From the NCBI GenBank assembly GCA_028023455.1, contig JAQFVV010000111.1, positions 1,743,909-1,807,908 on the forward strand: 64,000 nucleotides of DNA. The letters are read 5' to 3'. The notes below the pieces were generated by a model. That model did not search any database, was not told the origin of the DNA, and saw nothing but the letters and a program-made list of their open reading frames with translations. Shown here one piece after another: positions 11,591 through 21,879 of the stretch. This stretch comes from Epiperipatus broadwayi. Lineage: Eukaryota; Onychophora; Udeonychophora; Euonychophora; Peripatidae. The position numbers and the translations under genes are program-made. How positions within the stretch are numbered: the first letter of the stretch is position 1; each line of letters begins with the position of its first letter.

Positions 11591-13140
11591 CATTATAAAT
11601 AGTAATCAATGGACTTTAGATAATTAGTGTCCATCCAAATCTCTAAATTAGTTTCTAAGTATCCACCTTTATCGGTAAAAGAACATTGGATTAGAAATGA
11701 AGACTGCAATAGTAACCATTTTTTCTTTGGGGTAAAAAAAAATTTTTTTTTTGTCAGTGAAAATAGAATTCTCATCTGATGGTAGAGCTTCATGGGAAAA
11801 TAAAAAAAAATAAAAATAGAATATATGCAAAATAACTGATTTTTTCCTATATATTTAAAAACTAACAATATAATAGGTAATTAATCAGAAAATACAATAA
11901 TTAAGATATGCTTGCATGAAATTGCAAACTGTCCTGGGAGGAAAAACAGTTAAGAAATTTATTTAGAAAGACAAACCATTGATAGAACAAAAGAATTTGT
12001 TGTACTGGATAGTTAGAAGAAAATATGTCAAAAATGATATCAAACAATTATTCATAATATTAGAGAGCTTAACATGCAAATAAATTTTGAGATAAACAAA
12101 AGAATAATAATCAAGCAATACAGAAAATTTAATATGGCAAGAAAGAAGCAAAAGCAATAAAATGAAAAACTCAAAATCAGAACAAGAATGAAAGATAATA
12201 AAAGATCCTAGATGAATAGAGATAAGTTTAATTTAGTTAGCACAACATTACTATTTAACATTGACATAGTTGAATTTAGAGAATTATATCTGAATATAAA
12301 AGAAAAGGTGAAAAAAAAAAGGAATAAAAACCTAAAAGGAATCAAAAATAAGCACCAGAGCTTGTAGAAATATTGATAAATCTAATGAAATAAAATAATG
12401 ATAAAAAAAGTGATTACACTAACTAATTGCCACTTAGTAAGCAAGTTTAAAGTTGTTGTTTTTTTTTACCCTTGCTTTTACCTTCCATGTAAGAATGGTT
12501 AAATTCCCATTTATAAAAGATTTATAAATATCTAGCTATAGATAAGCTATTTGAAGAAAAATTTTATGCCTACTTGCAACCCAAAACAATTTTCAAAGTT
12601 TCATCTAACCCACCATATTTCTCCAAAAATTAGATCTTACCAGAAAATAAACCCTAGTTAAATTCGTCAATTAGATAGATGGTCAACGGATGTTTTGAAT
12701 TATAAAGTAATGTATGTGTAAATAAACAATATTATTGATATTAATATTTTAAATAAATGGTAATATAAATTTTTTTTTTTTTTTGTATTTTCTCATTGAT
12801 GATTTTCTACAAACATATTTCAAACTGTATATAGAATTAATTTATCTACCACAAGTCAATATATTGGACAATTTATAATATTTTATTTATATATTTTTAA
12901 GTACTTATTTTATTCAAATTTAGTATTTTGATTAAGTTTCATTATGGTAGTTTTTAAATATAAAAGGAAAATTAGTTTGATTTTTTAAAACATTTTTTTC
13001 TTCTCCTAAAAGACTATTAAAATAAGAGAAATGATTTTAATAATCTGAGTTTAGCTTAAGTTAAATCATCAATTTTTCTCCTAAAAAAAGTTTTTAAAAA
13101 GAATACCCAAGCAGAACCATGACAAGTAATTTGGAAAGTG
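11591..13140. other. No gene seen; AT-rich DNA with short open frames
   Basis: Short frames on the minus strand at 11593-11868 and 11963-12157 show no recognisable domain. 11900-12420 is A-rich on the plus strand and Lys/Asn-rich if translated, with stops. It could be old element debris, but nothing diagnostic is visible. Confidence 0.5.
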
Positions 13141-13148
13141 TTTATAAT

Positions 13149-13322
13149 GTGCACACTTGATAATGGATGGACATAGTTGTGTCATATGAATTATTGTAAT
13201 TCAGTACACTATGTTATAATGGACATACTTAATGTGCACAGGTGCAATGGATATAGTTGTGTCATATGAAATGTAATTCAATACAACTATGTTATAATGG
13301 ACATACTTAATGTGCACATGTG
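13149..13322. repeat. Tandem repeat with gtgcac boundaries, ~80 bp units
   Basis: The palindromic hexamer gtgcac recurs at 13149, 13234 and 13312. Between them lie two copies of a unit containing atagttgtgtcatatgaa and actatgttataatggacat. The periods are 85 and 78 bp. Confidence 0.75.
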
Positions 13323-13612
13323 AAATATAGAAACATTTTCAAAATTTTTGTGCTTGCGTTTTTTTGTTGCTTTTGTGTGGACAAACCATTTTTAACTAAT
13401 CATTTTTGTTATCACTCCAGTCTCACAAGTTTTCTTTTAACACTTGATTTAATGGTAAATTTAAATGGAATAATATTCTAAGTAGCAGATGAGTTGAGTG
13501 TGAAAAAAAGCTATTTCGGTGAGTACAAGAAAGGAATTGTGGGAAATTCATAGGGTAAGAATCTTACAGCTTTCTGTAAGAAGTATTTGAATAAATGTAC
13601 ATTTTTGTACAT

Positions 13613-13738
13613 AAAATAAGATATCCCCGTCTTGCATTGGTGGTCGAGAGGTCAGCGTGACTGTCTTGCACTAGCAGGCAGTTGCGGGTTTGCGTACCGG
13701 CCGATGCTATGACATTTAAAAGAAAATAAGATATCCCC
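13613..13738 (+). mobile_element. 94 bp tRNA-derived SINE with 16 bp target-site duplications
   Basis: The body at 13629-13722 is bracketed by the perfect direct repeat aaaataagatatcccc (13613-13628 and 13723-13738). The body contains a 5' half GCATTGGTGG that can pair with CCGATGC near the 3' end, an A-box-like stretch, a degenerate B-box (gggtttgcgtacc) and the tail gatgctatgacattt. The acceptor-stem halves resemble animal tRNA-Gly(GCC), which starts GCATTGGTGG and ends CCGGCCAATGC. The perfect duplications show retrotransposition rather than a resident tRNA gene. The partner LINE is unknown. Confidence 0.85.
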
Positions 13739-13809
13739 TGAAAATTTGCTCTATGGTGTTTTTTGGAGCAAAAATTAGTGTTAAGACCTGGTCTTTTTTT
13801 CAAGGAAAC

Positions 13810-15825
13810 ACAATAGATTCAAACAGTTTATGACATGAAGATGCACTAACCCATATCACAATGCTCTTAAGAGCTAATAAAATTACTATTTTACATATTG
13901 CATGAAAATAGCTGTTAATTTTTGTGAAATTTCTAAGACTAAATATTGCTAATAAGCATTATAATATATCAATATTTTAAGTTATTGTATTCATCTGATT
14001 TTAAAGACAGTGCTACCATGAAAGAATGAATAGAAAGAATGTGTAGGAGGAAAATCAGATGGCAGTATTAGTAAGAAATATAGAAAGGCAGCTACAAATT
14101 TTACCAACCAGCTTTGAGTTTTAGTTTTGCTAAAATTGGGAAATACATTTTCTCAATCCATATTGTGCAAAACAGGCATGCAGAATTGCTTCTATTTTAT
14201 TTAAAATGTGTGGTTGGAAAATGCAGAATAAATGTTAAAACATATGCCAATATATAGTTAACCATAATGTCTCTGGGGAAAAATTCTATCATATTTTCTA
14301 TGCTATAATCATATTTTCCTACTAGAATTAAATCCATTCTAGTGAGAGTATTTACTATCCTGTGTTTTCTACAGACTTATCAAAATTAAATCTGGATAAG
14401 AAATTCAAAGAATTCATGATGATTATTATATTACAAAAATTTACTTTTTCTCAGGTTTTTCATCACTAATCACAGTTAGTGCAGAAGAATCACCCAATTT
14501 GTCAGAAGTATTTATTTTTATCTCACCATTCAAAATTTATCTTGTGTTGGGAAATAAATGGAGATTTTCTCCATAGGAAATCACTATTGCTTCCATCATC
14601 ATATAAAAATGTCTATAATTGAGTTTCCAAATATTAGACAGAAGTCTTAAAAGATATAAAAGCCCATTACTATATGACTTTTGACAGTTAACATTATTTC
14701 ATTAATTCAAATAGAATAGAAAGATTTGACAAAGCCATTGATGATTCTATCCTAATTGGAATTCCTATAGGTTTTTTTAAATTATATTTTGTTAACAATT
14801 ATGCTTTCAAAAACTTTCATATGCTAAATAAATAATCATACTGTCAATTACGTTAACAAGAATTAACAGCAGGAAATTGAATGCTGAAAATTTCATTTTT
14901 CACTAGCAATATCTATCATCATGTACTAACACAAATTTAATATAAAAATATCTTAGTCCCACTTTTCTAACATTTTTTTTAAATATCCTTTAATCACCCA
15001 TAAAAATTGAACAAGGGTATATCACTGTAAATCTTTTAGATTATTGAGCTTTTCTTTTTGGATATGTTATCATTATAGAAACTAATATCAGAATACTCAT
15101 TACATGTAATTCAATGTATTTTTAAATAGTAGGGGTAGTTTTTTTTGTTAATCATGTTTTTTTTTTTAATTATTCCCATGATAGCTTACCATATACATTC
15201 AAAAGCATTCTAAGTACTTGTGATTTACATAATAATTATCTGCTATCTTAATGACCATTTAAATATGATTATCAATCTTTGCATCATTTAGTGATATTAA
15301 AACATATTTCAATACTACATGCAGTAGATCCAGAAAGAAAATCACCCATTCATTTTGTATTCCTGGTATATTAAAATTAGAAAATATATCAAGATTAATG
15401 AAATTTATGAAAAAAAAATTTAAGATCATGGTCTTATTTGTTTAAAAATAATGAGCTGAAGGACATATTTCACTGATGGGATAGATTCTCTTCCTGATAT
15501 TTTACTTTGGAATTTTAGCTATGATTATTCTAATTAGTATAGTAGCATTTTGTGGTTTCACTTATCAAAAACTTAATGGCCACCAAATATCAATCTGATC
15601 ACAAGAATAAATAGACTTAGGCAATGTCATAGTCGATATCAGGAAAATGGGATTGAATATTTATTTTATAAATTTTCCAATTAATGTTACAATGTATAGA
15701 GTCTTACTGGTTTGTTGCAGTTATCATTTTTAATCTTGCTTTCAATCCTTTCATTGACATATCTAACTAGATATGATGGGAATCCAAAAATAACCTAAAT
15801 TTTGTATTAATAAATTGTGTATTTA
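13810..15825. other. No gene seen
   Basis: This is AT-rich unique-looking DNA. All frames are broken by stops, and I recognise no motif, repeat or RNA. Confidence 0.6.
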
Positions 15826-15828
15826 TTT

Positions 15829-16103
15829 TTAGGTGTTACAAATTGAATCCCCTTCAAACCACAATCCATTTAATGCAATGCATTGGTCTAAACATGGTTT
15901 TATTATTTTTCAAAGTAATCAGGAAACTCTTGTAAAGTGATGCCTTTTAATGCCTGCATCGTTTTTTCTTCACCATTTTTAAATTTCTGCAAAAAAATTT
16001 TTTTTGAGGGATTTTTTTATTCAAGGGAATAAAAAGAATTCGCATGGAATGAGATCAGGTAAATATGACTGATGGATAAACTGGGTCATGCTAAATTTAA
16101 TTA
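15829..16103 (-). pseudogene. Mariner transposase relic, C-terminal part
   Basis: Read on the minus strand, this encodes the end of a Tc1/mariner-superfamily (mariner) transposase. It contains a degraded HPPYSPDLAPCDFFLFP-type block (16030-16075: YLPDLIPCEFFLFP) and, at the terminus, a block CIALNGLWFEGD before a TAA at 15829-15831. The family normally ends in CIAxNGxYFEGD. The third catalytic Asp of the DD34D triad, in the 'PCD' block, reads as Glu, and frameshifts interrupt the middle. It is continuous with the piece at 17970-18330 once the intervening element is removed. Mariner transposases act in the nucleus on their own terminal repeats; this copy is dead. Confidence 0.8.
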
Positions 16104-16179
16104 AAAAATTGGGTTGTTTTCTCATCCTTGGTGTTCGCCTTAAGATGTCGCTACTTCTAGGTAAATTCCTAGAAATATA

Positions 16180-16480
16180 CCATTTCACCGGCCTTCACCC
16201 AACCATAGAGGAATTTTTCTACGTTATAAACGCAGAAAAGTCCTCACGTTATGTTGGACGGAGGAGGCGGCAACAGAAGCCAACACAAAGAGACTTCTTT
16301 CTATGGTAAAACACAGAGTTCCCGATGGCTGCCGGTTATGGCTTTTTTCTATGCTAAAAGCATAAGAGAAAGAAATGCCTTGATTGGCTGCTGTAGTAGT
16401 CGATTTTGTTCATCATTTTCTCGTAATAGTAGAATATCTATTTTCTCTGTAGTTTCGGGTGAGAGTGTGTGTATTTGAAG
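16180..16480 (+). other. GC-richer left interior of the inverted-repeat element
   Basis: About 300 bp of less AT-rich sequence with two overlapping open frames (16088-16309 and 16251-16478) that start from non-ATG or internal codons and show no domain. Their composition differs from the flanking arrays. It may be a remnant of the autonomous parent's coding or subterminal region. Confidence 0.35.
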
Positions 16481-16714
16481 CAGTCGTATTTTTTTTAAAT
16501 TTGATAAGATGTCTATTTTTTTTAATGTGTTGTAACTTACTTTACTGTTGTAAGTTTAGTAATAATGTCCTGAAGATTCCATTATGAAGGGGTAACCCTC
16601 AAAAATTGCTTTTAAGGGTGCGAAAGGGGAAAAAAAATTAAAGGATCACGCGAAAAGTACCGTTTTCACGAGAATTCGTCCGTGACCAGTTACTTTTGCT
16701 ATATATATATATAT

Positions 16715-17230
16715 GCACAAACAAAAACAAACCACTGTCTAATTATTAGGAATTACTTGTCCGAAAAATAAAATTAGTCGGGTATTTTTTTTTTTTTTTG
16801 TTTTATTACATTTATTATTTCAAAATGAGATTAGTTTTTATATCTACACACTAACAAAAACAACCCAGTTCCTGATTAATTACTGTCTTTAAAAAAAAAA
16901 AACAAATTCAACGGGGTTTGATTTTTTTCAATGGAGTCTTTGAATTACGGTTTGTTTGTTTTTATATATACACAAGATTTACCAAAAAAAAAAGAAACCA
17001 ACTTTCTGATTAATTACTGTCAAAAGAAACGCAAATTAGTCGGCTATCATTTTTAAATTTAGTATTTCAATAACGGTACCCTTTTTATATAGACAGACTT
17101 AACAAAAACAACCCACTTTCTGATTCATTACCCCCCCCCCCCAAAAAAAAAGAAAACGGAAATTAGTCGGGTATCATTTTTCAATCGAGTCTTTTAATGA
17201 CAGTCCTTACTAATAGTAGTCGGGTATCAA
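16715..17230. repeat. Tandem array, four ~125 bp units
   Basis: Units start with acaaaaacaaccca-like blocks near 16722, 16853, 16982 and 17101. Each is followed by ctgattaattactgt, an A or C homopolymer run, aaattagtcgggtat and a ttacggt-like block. The copies are quite diverged. The array lies wholly inside the inverted-repeat element. Confidence 0.75.
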
Positions 17231-17280
17231 TTCTAAATTGTAGTATATAAATTACGTTACTTTTGATAGATTTAGAATTA

Positions 17281-17785
17281 CGTCTTGCTTTTTTAATAAA
17301 ATGATTGATTTACTCTTGACCAAAAATACCGTAACTTTAAAAAAAAAGACACACATAAAGTCCCAAAAAAAAATGAGAAAAAGCCCCGTTACTTTAAAGA
17401 CACACACAAACTCAAAAACAATCTAAGATTAATAAACATTGACTTATTACGTCTTGCTTTTGAATTAAATTATTGATTTACTCTTGCAAAAAAAAATACC
17501 GTAACTTTAAAAAGACACACCTAAAGTCAAAAAAAAAAAATTTGAAAAAGCCCCCTAACTTTGAAGATACACACACAAACTCAAAAACAAGATAAGATTA
17601 ATAAACATTTACTTATTACGTCTTGCTTTTGAACAAAATTATTGATTTACTCTTGCAAAAAAAAAAGACCGTAACTTTAAAAAGACACACGTAAAGTCAA
17701 TAAAAAATAGAAAAACACCCTAACTTTAAAGACACACACAAACTCAAAAACAAGATAAGATTAATAAACATTTACAAAAATGAAA
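17281..17785. repeat. Tandem array, three 169 bp units
   Basis: The block cgtcttgctttt starts at 17281, 17450 and 17619, giving two periods of exactly 169 bp. Each unit contains attgatttactcttgc, taccgtaactttaaaaa, gacacac and ctcaaaaacaa. The units are closer to each other than those of the upstream array, so this array is probably younger. It lies inside the same element. Confidence 0.85.
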
Positions 17786-17969
17786 AAAACTAACCTCATA
17801 TAATAGTATTAGTTAGTAGAATATTTTATTACAAATCTAAGAAATCAGATCTTTTTAGATCAAATCGATCATTTAGGTCCAGCCCGGAATCGTTATATGT
17901 ATATGTTTTTGATTAGCATCAACGTCATCTTAAGGCGAACACCAAGGATGAGAATACAACCAAAAATTG

Positions 17970-18330
17970 TATAAACACTCAAGGCTATATGCGCTTTGTC
18001 ATGGTAAAGCTTGCACTCCCCACTTGTCACAAATTGAGATACTCATTTTACTGCATCATGCAAATGTTTCTGAACTTGTATTAAAATATCTAATTGTTAA
18101 GAATGAATTCTGAGTGAGCAAATGCTGTTCGCATTCAAAAAAATAAAAATCGGCATCGTCTTGACATTGGACTTCACTTGTCACACTTTTTTGAGACATG
18201 GTGAATTTGACACTTTAATTAAACCTCTCATAAACTTGTGTTTTCCTCAGTGTAGCTTGCTTGTAACTGTTTCCTTGTCATTTTCCCTAACAGAAAACAG
18301 AATTTCACATAGTTTCAACTTTTCAGTCAT
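17970..18330 (-). pseudogene. Mariner transposase relic, N-terminal and catalytic part
   Basis: On the minus strand an ATG at 18330 starts MTEKLKLCEIL, like the mariner N-terminal helix-turn-helix. It is followed by LRKTQVYERF (18230-18200), matching the LSxTQVYEWxxRF block. Between this and the catalytic core most of the linker is missing. The core then reads VKTMPIFIF, HLHDAV and YHDKAHIALSV (17985-18010). The last is the HHDNAxxHTALSV block with the second catalytic Asp kept. Stops and frame changes occur. The relic is an internally deleted copy that was later split by the inverted-repeat element. Confidence 0.8.
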
Positions 18331-18385
18331 TACAAAAATTGACAAATAAGTAACGACACTTAATAAACATTTATTACATTATAAT

Positions 18386-19310
18386 ATGGCTTCGGTCATT
18401 GAAAGGTGGCAGTCTAGTGATGTGATGTACTGTGACCTCTCCTTATACGGAGTCAGGAATCTCGGCAACTATGCCCAAAGAAACCTGTTAGCTACTTTGA
18501 CTTCTTTTTCCATTCCCCACCCCAAGTTTTCCCACATTCTTCTTTATTCTGCTCCATCCCATTTCCACAACATAATCTTTGTCTCCTCCATGGTCTTTAT
18601 ATTTAAAACCCCCTTACCTTTTTTCAAACCCAGAATAAAAATCAATAAGCTACTTTGTGTATAATCACTTTGTTCATATTTATTCTTCCACAACTTCATC
18701 ATTTGTACCCTTTCTACTTTCAGACATTTATATTCAATTAACAGTTGCCTAATATTATCTATGCCTTCCTTACACAACTTCTAGACTAAATCACTCATAT
18801 TTTTCCATTTGTGTATATTCCCTTGTTGCTAAAGATTCCGTTCGAGCCTTAAACAGTAACCTACTTTCCTTGCTATTATCATAAATTAACTCGCACCCAA
18901 TATTTTATTTCTATAAATATTTAAACTTTACTCACCATACTAGATCTGCATCTCTCCAACTCCCTATTCTTTATTAATGCATCTATTCTTCTATCCCATT
19001 CCTTAACACTATAATATTCAACAATTTTCCTAACACAATCATCCCACCTTTTGTATAAGTATACTGACATAAATTCGTTATCTAAATCTTCTGCATATCG
19101 TATTACCTTTCAAACACATCTTGTTGCCTACCCTTTATTCATAACCCAATTAAATACTATTTTGGCTATTCTTTTATTATTCATAAACTGCAATCTACCG
19201 AACATTTTCATTTTGCTTTTTACATCTCATATAAAAACTTGATCATCCCATTTCTCCTTGAATTGCCTCCTTTGCCGTCCACACTTCTGCATCTAATGCA
19301 TAAGTGTAGA
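18386..19310 (-). pseudogene. Decayed non-LTR retrotransposon (LINE), C-terminal region
   Basis: Minus-strand frames contain EVWTAKEAIQGEMGWSSF (about 19280-19230), FGRLQFMNNKRIAKIV, YKRWDDCVRKIVEYYSVKEW and RRIDALIK. These resemble the post-RT region of LINE polyproteins. They are followed at 18544-18777 by an open frame with CKEGIDNIRQLLIEYKC, in the place and style of the Cys-rich motif near the C terminus. Frameshifts and stops separate these blocks. The RT core itself is missing. It differs from the RTE copies elsewhere in the window, so it is a separate lineage. The clade cannot be set from this piece. Confidence 0.6.
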
Positions 19311-19319
19311 AGCTGCAGG

Positions 19320-20460
19320 GAAATCCCTGTAAGAGACATCTGGCAGCAGAAGCGGGAACAACTGCATTCACTTTCCAGAGAACAATTTTGTTTATTTTTG
19401 AATATTCCCTCTTAAAGTAGTTAGAAAAAAAAAAGTGTCAAAGCATTATGACATATCAGATTTAAGACTTTTATTCTCAAATTCATTGACAACAAAATAT
19501 ACATTTTATGGATTCTATTAAAAAAATATTCCCCTATCTTCATTATTGAATATCCAGAATTCAATCACTTTCTTGGAACTCAATAAATTCTTGTTATCCA
19601 TCTAATTTTAATTACTCATGACATAAATACCTTTTCAAAGTAATTTTTTTCATTTATTGCAAACTTTAACCTTTTACTATATCACCCTTTTATATTGTAA
19701 TATCAACAAAACTTAAATTCCATCCATAATCTAAACTGATATATATATATATATGTGTGTGTGTGTATGTTAGAAGATGAAAGCTTATTAAAATTGTCAA
19801 CATTTTAAAATTAGATGTTTTTTAAATCCTCTTTTGTTTGATGCTGTTGCTTATTTTTTAAGGGAATAGGAACCAGTAATTATGTCAAGAGATAAAAATC
19901 ATTCAAATTCTTTTAATTGCTATATACCAAATTGACCAAATCTAACTGGCATTAATTGATATACAGATCAACCAATCATGCTTTTCTATAGAACAAACTT
20001 ATTATTAATATTAAAAGCTCTCAAGAATTCAAATTTATAACTGTTACAGTTAATGCATAAGAATACTGCATCTCTTTATATAAATCCATATTTCAGTTAG
20101 AGACAATTTAATTTTTTTTTAATATGTTAAATGATTTCAAACCACTATAGTTTTTGATAATTGTTCTAAATTAATATTTTCAAAAATAATAATAACTACT
20201 TTTATTTGGATATATATTAACGAATATTTGTCTTAAGTTTTACTAATAAGATCATGTATTTGGTATAAAAAAAAAATTATTTCATTTTAAATATATCTTT
20301 ATATGTACACTATATAACATATATATATATATATCATGTAACATTGTCATTTGGTCATATAAACTACCACTATGCTATAATTCAAAGTCATAAGGATAAT
20401 GCTTATTTTTAGATTTTACAAGCAAATAATTCTACTAATAGAAAATCAACTGCAGGAACA
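19320..20460. other. No gene seen; includes (TA)n(TG)n microsatellite
   Basis: The microsatellite is at about 19739-19768. Shorter TA runs occur near 20314-20335. Otherwise this is AT-rich DNA without recognisable content. Confidence 0.6.
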
Positions 20461-20463
20461 AGT

Positions 20464-20877
20464 CATTGTATTATTAGACAGATTGCTTCCAGACTTGTGA
20501 CCCAATAACAAATATTCTAGCAATCAAATTTGATGAAACAGAATTCATTCAATTCAATGGATTTTAAAAACCAATTGCTAACAATCCTTATTCATTGTGG
20601 CATATTTTTTCATGTGTCATAGCATCGGCCAGAAAGCGAAACCGCTAACCCCGGACAACTGCTTGTAAGGCATTGTATTATTAGACAAATTGCTTCCAGA
20701 CTTGTGACCCAATAACAAATATTCTAGCAATCAAATTTGATGAAACAGAATTCATTCAATTCAATGGATTTTAAAAACCAATTGCTAACAATCCTTGTTC
20801 ATTGTGGCATATTTTTTCATGTGTCATAGCATCGACCAGAAAGCGAAACCGCTAACCCCGGACAACTGCTTGTAAGG
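20464..20877. repeat. Recent 207 bp tandem duplication
   Basis: 20464-20670 and 20671-20877 are nearly identical: attattagaca against attattagaca, cagattg against caaattg, ccttatt against ccttgtt, and atcggcc against atcgacc. The right breakpoint falls inside a minus-strand SINE after gtaaggca, with two bases of microhomology. Very low divergence makes this a young event. Confidence 0.9.
20616..20670 (-). mobile_element. SINE fragment (3' half) created by the duplication
   Basis: This is the tRNA-derived SINE in minus orientation, with the tail catgtgtcatagcatcggcc and the B-box complement. It is cut at the duplication breakpoint, so the 5' half is absent. It is not a separate insertion. Confidence 0.75.
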
Positions 20878-20929
20878 CAGCTATGCTGACCACTCGATCA
20901 CCAATGCTTGACATTGTGGCATATTTTTT
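20800..20929 (-). mobile_element. Complete 94 bp tRNA-derived SINE with 18 bp target-site duplications
   Basis: The body at 20818-20911 (minus) is flanked by cattgtggcatatttttt at 20800-20817 and 20912-20929. Read 5' to 3' on the minus strand it starts TCAAGCATTGGTGATCGAGTGG, includes CTGCCTTACAAGCAG as an anticodon-arm-like hairpin, and ends GATGCTATGACACATG followed by A-rich sequence. Its length is the same as the copy at 13629-13722. The 3'-terminal ATG plus poly-A is typical of LINE-assisted insertion. Confidence 0.88.
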
Positions 20930-21150
20930 AAATAAAAGCTTTGCTTTTTTTATGATTTTTTTTTTTTTGTACAATGTAGATCACCTTTTGAGTCTTAATT
21001 TTAAATATGAATGAATTCATACTGAAAAGTAACATGGATATTCGATATTCATACAAAATTTTCCTAATAAATTTTTCTTTTGCAACATCTGATATTCTTT
21101 ATAACAATAAGTACATAATCATATTGTCAATTGTGTAGAAAGTCAAATAA

Positions 21151-21195
21151 AGGTTCCCCTCCCGGCCGATGCTATGACATATGAAAAAAAAAAAA
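21151..21195 (+). mobile_element. 5'-truncated SINE copy
   Basis: Only the B-box-like aggttcccctcc and the 3' end cggccgatgctatgacatatg remain, followed by a run of 13 A. The poly-A and truncated 5' end fit an incomplete reverse-transcription product of the same family. Confidence 0.75.
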
Positions 21196-21560
21196 AGTTC
21201 AATTTCTCAAATAACTTTTTATATCTTCTTACTTTGCATCAGCTAGAAATAGATCCATGAAGCTTTAACTTGAGTTTTTGACAAATTTTTTATTGTCTTT
21301 TGCATTAATGCAACACTTGAATATAATAGTTTGAAAGTTTAATCACTGGACTTAATAATTATTATCTTAATGTGACTTATAAATACAGTATAGCAGTTTA
21401 TATTTTTTTAATAGGCTTCAGTTTTTGTTTCCACCCTAATGTAAATATTGAAAATTATAATGTTTTTTAATAAGCTATTTAAATAAGTGTAACATATAAT
21501 ATTGCAATTCATTATTTTTGTATTTATAAATTTATTTAAACGCACATTGATTACGTAAGT

Positions 21561-21879
21561 AATATTTACTAAGGTTGTAAACCTCAAGAATATGCATGTG
21601 AAAATGCGAAGGTAGGGACCTCTACAGATCTTAACCGCAAGCTTACGCTTTGGAAGAAAAGAGAGGAACCTTGTGGACTTAATCAGTGAAGTATTGAATA
21701 GTTTCACGCTCTTAGATCTAACCGCTTCAGTTTCACCTATTCATATAGAAATTAGGTTGAAGTAAAGATTGGTTCCTCTCTTTTCTTCCAAAGCGTAAGC
21801 TTGCGATTAAGACCTGTAGAGGTCTCTACCTTTCATTTTTACGCGCATATTCTTGAGGTTTACAGCCTTAGTAAATATT
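21561..21879. mobile_element. Inverted-repeat element, ~110 bp arms and 100 bp loop
   Basis: Arms 21561-21670 and 21771-21879 are inverted copies containing aatatttactaaggttgtaa, the ctttggaagaaaagagagga block and the acctctacag block, with few mismatches. The loop (21671-21770) is unique. The size and structure are those of a fold-back MITE or a hairpin-forming repeat. No clear target duplication could be fixed. Any transcript across it would form a long hairpin. Confidence 0.85.

Larger units (their letters stand above)
16104..17969. mobile_element. Inverted-repeat DNA element with 8 bp target duplication, inside mariner
   Basis: The element spans 16112-17961 and is flanked by aaaaattg on both sides (16104-16111 and 17962-17969). 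The terminal inverted repeats, 16112-16147 and 17926-17961, match at 35 of 36 positions and begin GGTTGTTTTCTCATCCTTGG. Removing the element and one duplication rejoins the mariner reading frame region. Eight-bp duplications are typical of hAT, P and some Merlin elements. The GG terminus does not look like hAT and is compatible with Merlin, but this is only a suggestion. No transposase is visible inside, so it is non-autonomous. The interior carries two unrelated tandem arrays. Confidence 0.85.

Noticed and set aside
13629-13722. A functional tRNA gene
   Set aside because: The perfect 16 bp flanking duplications, poor T-arm (gggtttgcgtacc) and recurrence at several sites show a SINE, not a resident tRNA.
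16112-16147. Reading the 36 bp repeats as part of the mariner HPPYSPDL block
   Set aside because: At first the text looked like a degraded block (HPWCSP), but the true block is found at 16030-16075 outside the repeat, and the 8 bp duplications set the boundaries.
16715-17785. CRISPR-like array
   Set aside because: Units are long, diverged and contiguous without unique spacers, in a eukaryotic transposon context.
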